In this document: in pieces, positions 42,344 to 46,185 of the stretch | How positions within the stretch are numbered: the stretch's first letter is position 1 | Layout: each line of letters begins with the position of its first letter | Source: Mesorhizobium sp. | GTDB lineage: Bacteria > Pseudomonadota > Alphaproteobacteria > Rhizobiales > Rhizobiaceae | Assembly (NCBI GenBank): GCA_004020365.1 | Contig: SAQR01000050.1 | Coordinates: 1 to 46,185 of the forward strand | DNA length: 46,185 bases | Direction of reading: 5' to 3' | The notes under the pieces: model-generated | Seen by the model: only the letters and a program-made list of their open reading frames with translations | Databases searched by the model: none | Told to the model about the DNA's origin: nothing | Made by a program: the position numbers and the translations under genes

Positions 42344-43525
42344 ATGACCGGCAATACCGCGTTCGAGACCAGACATGGCTTTGCCCGCAACCAGGTGCTG
42401 CTCGGCAACTGGCGCGAAAGCCCGTTCAGCCGGTGGTCGTTCCAGAATGTCGGCGAACTGGTGCCGAGCGCACGCGTCGCCGCAGCGCCAGCCAGCGGTG
42501 AGGCGTCGGCACAGGATCCTGACGGGCTGCTTGGCGAAAAAATCGCGCTGGCCGGCGGCGCGGAGACCGTTGCGGCCTTTCTCAGGCGTTCCGATACTGA
42601 CGCGCTGACGATCATGAAAGCCGGCAAATTCGTCGGCGACTGGTTTGCACCGCATATGGAGTTCGGCGCCCGCCACATCATCTTCTCGATCAGCAAGTCG
42701 CTGACCGCCATTTTGGCCGGCATATTGGAAGGCGAGGGAGTTTTCGATCCGCAGGCACCGGTGACTCGCTATCTGCCGGAAGCTGCCGGCTCGGCCTATG
42801 GCGATGCCAGCGTGCGGCATGTGCTCGACATGAGCGTCAGCCTCGACTTCGAAGAAGCCTATCTCGATCCGGAAAGCGCCTTTGCCCGCTATCGCCGCGC
42901 GACGCTGTGGAATCCGGGCGGTGGCGCGGAAAGCCTGGCCGACTTCGTCCTGACGCTACAGTGCCTTGGTGAGCCGCATGGCCGGACCTACCGCTACCGC
43001 TCACCCAATTCCGACCTGCTCGGCATCCTGCTCGAGCGCGCGTCCGGCCAGCGCTTCGCCGAACTGATGCACAAGAAATTGTGGCTGCCGCTTGGTGCGA
43101 TGAGCGAAGCCTCGGTGACAGTGGACAGGGAAGGCACTGCGCGCACGGCCGGCGGCATTTCGGTGACGCCGCGCGATCTGGCGCGGGTCGGCGAGATGAT
43201 GCGGCAGGGCGGCATGGCCAATGGCCGCCGCATCGTGCCGGAAGCCTGGGTGCGCGACACTGTCAGCACAGGCGGAGACAGCGAGGCCTGGCAGCGTGGC
43301 GCAATGGCATTCCTCTTCCCGCAAGGCCGCTACCGCAACAAGTGGTACCAGACGGGCGCGGCCAACGGCGCCTTCTGCGGCATCGGCATCCACGGCCAGT
43401 GGCTCTACGTCGATCCCAAGGCGGAGGTGGTCATCGCCAAGATGTCGTCGCAGCCGGAGCCGGTCGACGAGCCGCTCGATGTCGATATGGTCACCTTCTT
43501 CGAAGCGCTGAGCCGGATGGTCTGA
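42344..43525 (+). CDS. Second SxxK serine hydrolase, paralogue of the preceding gene
   Basis: A 393-residue paralogue. It shares the start [23 protein letters not shown] with the previous protein's PWNRWAFQHIREIVPTVEV. The catalytic pair is S115 and K118 in [27 protein letters not shown] follows, and [20 protein letters not shown] contains the Y-x-N motif. It is 84 bases after the first hydrolase, in the same direction; the two probably arose by tandem duplication and are clearly diverged. The ATG is preceded by AAGGAAAAG. Both may belong to one transcription unit. Confidence 0.88.
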   Translation: MTGNTAFETRHGFARNQVLLGNWRESPFSRWSFQNVGELVPSARVAAAPASGEASAQDPDGLLGEKIALAGGAETVAAFLRRSDTDALTIMKAGKFVGDWFAPHMEFGARHIIFSISKSLTAILAGILEGEGVFDPQAPVTRYLPEAAGSAYGDASVRHVLDMSVSLDFEEAYLDPESAFARYRRATLWNPGGGAESLADFVLTLQCLGEPHGRTYRYRSPNSDLLGILLERASGQRFAELMHKKLWLPLGAMSEASVTVDREGTARTAGGISVTPRDLARVGEMMRQGGMANGRRIVPEAWVRDTVSTGGDSEAWQRGAMAFLFPQGRYRNKWYQTGAANGAFCGIGIHGQWLYVDPKAEVVIAKMSSQPEPVDEPLDVDMVTFFEALSRMV

Positions 43526-43656
43526 GCCGATCCAGGAAACCCCTGGCGCCGCAGCTTTCCTGTGGATCTGTCAGGGTGATCGAAAACGCCGCGGTTGGCG
43601 GAGCGACGCTCTGCGCTTATGGTCGCCGCTCTTTTCGACAGGACGACAGGAACGAC

Positions 43657-45963
43657 ATGGCATCCGAGCGCATCGCAGCAATCATCGCAGCCGAGATCAC
43701 GGCCCGGCCCGAACAGGCCGCCGCGGCGATCGGGCTGCTGGACGAAGGCGCGACGGTGCCGTTCGTGGCGCGCTACCGCAAGGAGGTCACCGGCGGTCTG
43801 GACGACACGCAGCTGCGCCTGCTAGCCGAGCGTCTCGCCTATCTGCGCGAACTCGACGCGCGCCGCGACACCATTCTCGGTTCCATCCGCGAGCAGGGCA
43901 AGCTGAGCGAAGAGCTTGAGACCAAGATCGCTGCGGCCGCCACCAAGGCGGAACTCGAAGATATCTATCTGCCCTACAAGCCGAAGCGCCGGACCAAGGC
44001 CGAGATCGCGCGAGAGCGTGGCTTGGGGCCGTTGGCCGAGGCTATCCTCGCCGACCGCGCGGCGGTGCCCGCCGAACTGGCGCTGGCCTACATCAGTGAA
44101 GAGGTGGCCGATGCCAAGGCGGCGCTCGAGGGCGCGCGCGATATCCTGTCCGAGCAGTTCGCCGAGAATGCCGATCTGGTTGGCAGGCTGCGGACCTACA
44201 TGAAGGAACGCGCCTTCATGCGGTCGCGCGTCGTCGACGGCAAGCAGGAAGCCGGCGCGAAATTCTCCGACTATTTCGACCATGTCGAGCGCTGGGCCAA
44301 TGTGCCGAGCCATCGCGCCCTGGCGATGCTGCGCGGCCGCAACGAAGAGGTGCTGTCGCTCGATATCGAGGTCGATGCCGACGACGCGTCACCGGTGAAG
44401 CCGGTCGAACGGATGATTGCTGACGCCTACGCCATCGGCCGTCAGTTGCCGGGCGATCGCTGGCTGATGGAGGTGGCCGGCTGGACCTGGCGCATAAAGC
44501 TGTCGCTGCACCTGACGCTCGATTTGATGCGGGACCTGCGCGAGCGGGCCGAGGAGGAGGCGATCCATGTCTTTGCCCGCAATCTGAAGGACTTGCTGCT
44601 CGCCGCTCCGGCCGGATCGCGCGCCACGATGGGTCTCGACCCCGGCATCCGCACCGGCGTCAAGGTGGCGGTGGTGGACGGCACCGGCAAGCTCTTGGCG
44701 ACGACGACGGTCTACCCGTTTCCGCCGAAGAACGACGTGCGCGGCACGCAAGCCGAGCTGGCAAAACTCATCCGCCTGCACAAGGTCGAGTTGATTTCCA
44801 TCGGCAACGGCACCGGCAGCCGCGAGACGGAAAGGCTGGTCGCCGACATGCTGTCGGACATGCCGTCGGATTCTGGGCCGAAGCCGCTCAAGGTCATCGT
44901 CAGCGAAGCGGGTGCCTCGATCTATTCCGCCTCTGCGACGGCAGCGGCGGAATTCCCTGGCCTCGACGTGTCGCTGCGCGGCGCGGTGTCGATCGCGCGG
45001 CGGCTGCAGGATCCGCTCGCCGAACTGGTCAAGATAGAGCCGAAGTCGATCGGCGTCGGCCAGTACCAGCACGACGTCGACCAGTATCGGCTCGGCCGCT
45101 CGCTGGAAGCGGTGGTCGAGGATGCGGTCAATGCTGTCGGCGTCGACCTCAACACCGCCTCGGCGCCGCTGCTGGCCCGGGTTTCCGGCCTCGGCGCCTC
45201 GCTGGCCGAGGCGATCATCGCGCATCGTGACGCGACCGGCCCCTTCGCCAGCCGTCGTGACCTGTTGAAGGTGGCGCGCCTTGGACCCCGCGCGTTCGAG
45301 CAATGCGCCGGCTTCCTGCGCATTGCCAACGGCACCGAACCGCTCGATGCCTCGGCCGTGCATCCCGAAGCCTATGGCGTGGCGAAAAAGATCGTTGCCG
45401 CCTGCGGACGCGACCTCCGCTCGCTGATGGGCGACAGTGCCGCTCTCAAGGCGCTCGATCCGCGTGTCTTCGTCGAGGAGCGGTTCGGCCTGCCGACGGT
45501 GCGCGACATCCTGGCGGAACTGGAAAAGCCCGGCCGCGATCCGCGCCCCGGCTTCAAGACCGCGACCTTTGCCGACGGCGTCGACGACATCAAGGATTTG
45601 AAGCCAGGCATGCTGCTGGAGGGCACTGTCACCAATGTCGCCGCGTTCGGCGCCTTCGTCGACATCGGCGTGCATCAGGACGGCCTTGTGCACGTGTCGC
45701 AACTGGCCGACCGTTTCGTCAAGGACGCGCATGAGGTGGTGAAAGCCGGCGACGTGGTCAAGGTGCGCGTCGTCGACATCGACATCAAGCGCAAACGCAT
45801 CGGCCTGTCGATGCGTAGGGATGGTGACGGCGGCACACCGAAGCCGCGCGACAATGGCAACAGACCGGCGCCGCACACGCCGGCGCCGCAGCGCCAGCCG
45901 GAACGGCCGGCAGGGCAGGGCGCATTCGGCGCCGCATTGGCGGAGGCGATGAAGCGAAAGTAG
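43657..45963 (+). CDS. tex: Transcription accessory protein Tex (S1 RNA-binding)
   Basis: Tex is a highly conserved nucleic-acid-binding protein that affects transcription and RNA stability. The 768-residue protein contains the N-terminal helical part ([41 protein letters not shown]), a YqgF/RNase H-like domain ([31 protein letters not shown]), helix-hairpin-helix repeats ([31 protein letters not shown]) and a C-terminal S1 domain ([36 protein letters not shown]). After this is a proline/arginine-rich tail. ATG 43657 has AGGA upstream. It is not coupled to the serine hydrolase genes. Confidence 0.96.
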   Translation: MASERIAAIIAAEITARPEQAAAAIGLLDEGATVPFVARYRKEVTGGLDDTQLRLLAERLAYLRELDARRDTILGSIREQGKLSEELETKIAAAATKAELEDIYLPYKPKRRTKAEIARERGLGPLAEAILADRAAVPAELALAYISEEVADAKAALEGARDILSEQFAENADLVGRLRTYMKERAFMRSRVVDGKQEAGAKFSDYFDHVERWANVPSHRALAMLRGRNEEVLSLDIEVDADDASPVKPVERMIADAYAIGRQLPGDRWLMEVAGWTWRIKLSLHLTLDLMRDLRERAEEEAIHVFARNLKDLLLAAPAGSRATMGLDPGIRTGVKVAVVDGTGKLLATTTVYPFPPKNDVRGTQAELAKLIRLHKVELISIGNGTGSRETERLVADMLSDMPSDSGPKPLKVIVSEAGASIYSASATAAAEFPGLDVSLRGAVSIARRLQDPLAELVKIEPKSIGVGQYQHDVDQYRLGRSLEAVVEDAVNAVGVDLNTASAPLLARVSGLGASLAEAIIAHRDATGPFASRRDLLKVARLGPRAFEQCAGFLRIANGTEPLDASAVHPEAYGVAKKIVAACGRDLRSLMGDSAALKALDPRVFVEERFGLPTVRDILAELEKPGRDPRPGFKTATFADGVDDIKDLKPGMLLEGTVTNVAAFGAFVDIGVHQDGLVHVSQLADRFVKDAHEVVKAGDVVKVRVVDIDIKRKRIGLSMRRDGDGGTPKPRDNGNRPAPHTPAPQRQPERPAGQGAFGAALAEAMKRK

Positions 45964-46185
45964 CAGGCGATCGCCAAAGAAACCGTCGATGTCGGTGCTG
46001 CCCCTCATCCGCCTGCCGGCCCCTTCTCCCCGTATAGTGACGGGGAGAAGGGGCTGTCCGGAACCTTGGCATTTGCGACGCTGGTCGTTGACGAAACCCT
46101 TTGCGAAGGCGTCTTTCTCCCCGTCACTATACCTATCGCATTCACACATCTCGGTTGCGCTTTGCGGCGAAGCTCGATTCTATCT
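45964..46185. repeat. Palindromic repeat cluster at the window end
   Basis: A strong palindrome at 46020-46053 consists of CCCCTTCTCCCCGT and ACGGGGAGAAGGGG separated by ATAGTG. An 18-base part of it, GTATAGTGACGGGGAGAA (46032-46049), occurs again inverted at 46115-46132. No gene is recognised here. It is likely an intergenic mobile repeat family; the 46020-46053 hairpin could also terminate tex. Confidence 0.7.

Noticed and set aside
44389-46149. A 586-codon minus-strand frame opposite tex
   Set aside because: It is a mirror of the tex codon bias with low-complexity R/H/Q/D-rich translation and no motif.
1-46185. CRISPR array
   Set aside because: No regularly spaced direct repeats of 25-40 bases were seen; all repeats are isolated palindromes or tandem pairs.

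Overview
The window looks like chromosomal DNA of a rhizobial alphaproteobacterium, most likely Mesorhizobium or a close relative. The evidence is GC-rich coding sequence, many short palindromic intergenic repeats of the rhizobial type, a candidate alpha-r14 small RNA carrying the anti-Shine-Dalgarno motif, and a long speF-type leader in front of ornithine decarboxylase. This assignment rests on reading the sequence; no search was run.

Positions 1-6396 hold the 3' end of a type-1-like BREX phage-defence operon: a 5'-truncated pglX methyltransferase, pglZ and brxL, translationally coupled by short overlaps. brxA, brxB, brxC and the start of pglX would lie upstream of the window. The first kilobase is clearly AT-richer than the rest, as expected of a transferred defence island. 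BrxL ends in a domain that strongly resembles the phospholipase-D-like C-terminal domain (MIT_C) of eukaryotic MITD1.

Positions 6645-25566 are ordinary chromosomal genes in short units: eda, trhO, a DUF533 protein, a candidate sRNA, an SDR, a YCII protein, a class I aminotransferase, an acetyltransferase, a CDF metal exporter, a DenD-like dehydrogenase, a NicO/DUF1007 metal-efflux pair, an amidase-LysR pair, ornithine decarboxylase, a second acetyltransferase interrupted in frame by a MITE-like repeat, an SCP2 protein, a coiled-coil protein, and a tetR-hydrolase pair.

Positions 25675-33982 hold accessory metabolism and regulation: an oxidoreductase divergent from tetR across a palindromic operator, an MFS_3 exporter, an arsR/SRPBCC/DHFR-like cluster, an isochorismatase-type hydrolase divergent from a LysR regulator, and a DUF5996-acetyltransferase fusion.

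Positions 34143-40996 form a polyamine locus: an acetylpolyamine deacetylase of the HDAC fold, divergent from a YtcJ-like amidohydrolase that precedes a complete potABCD spermidine/putrescine-type ABC transporter. With the ornithine decarboxylase at 19.9-21.0 kb, the window encodes synthesis, uptake and probable deacetylation of polyamines. Two tandem SxxK serine hydrolases and the Tex transcription accessory protein complete the window, which ends in a palindromic repeat cluster.
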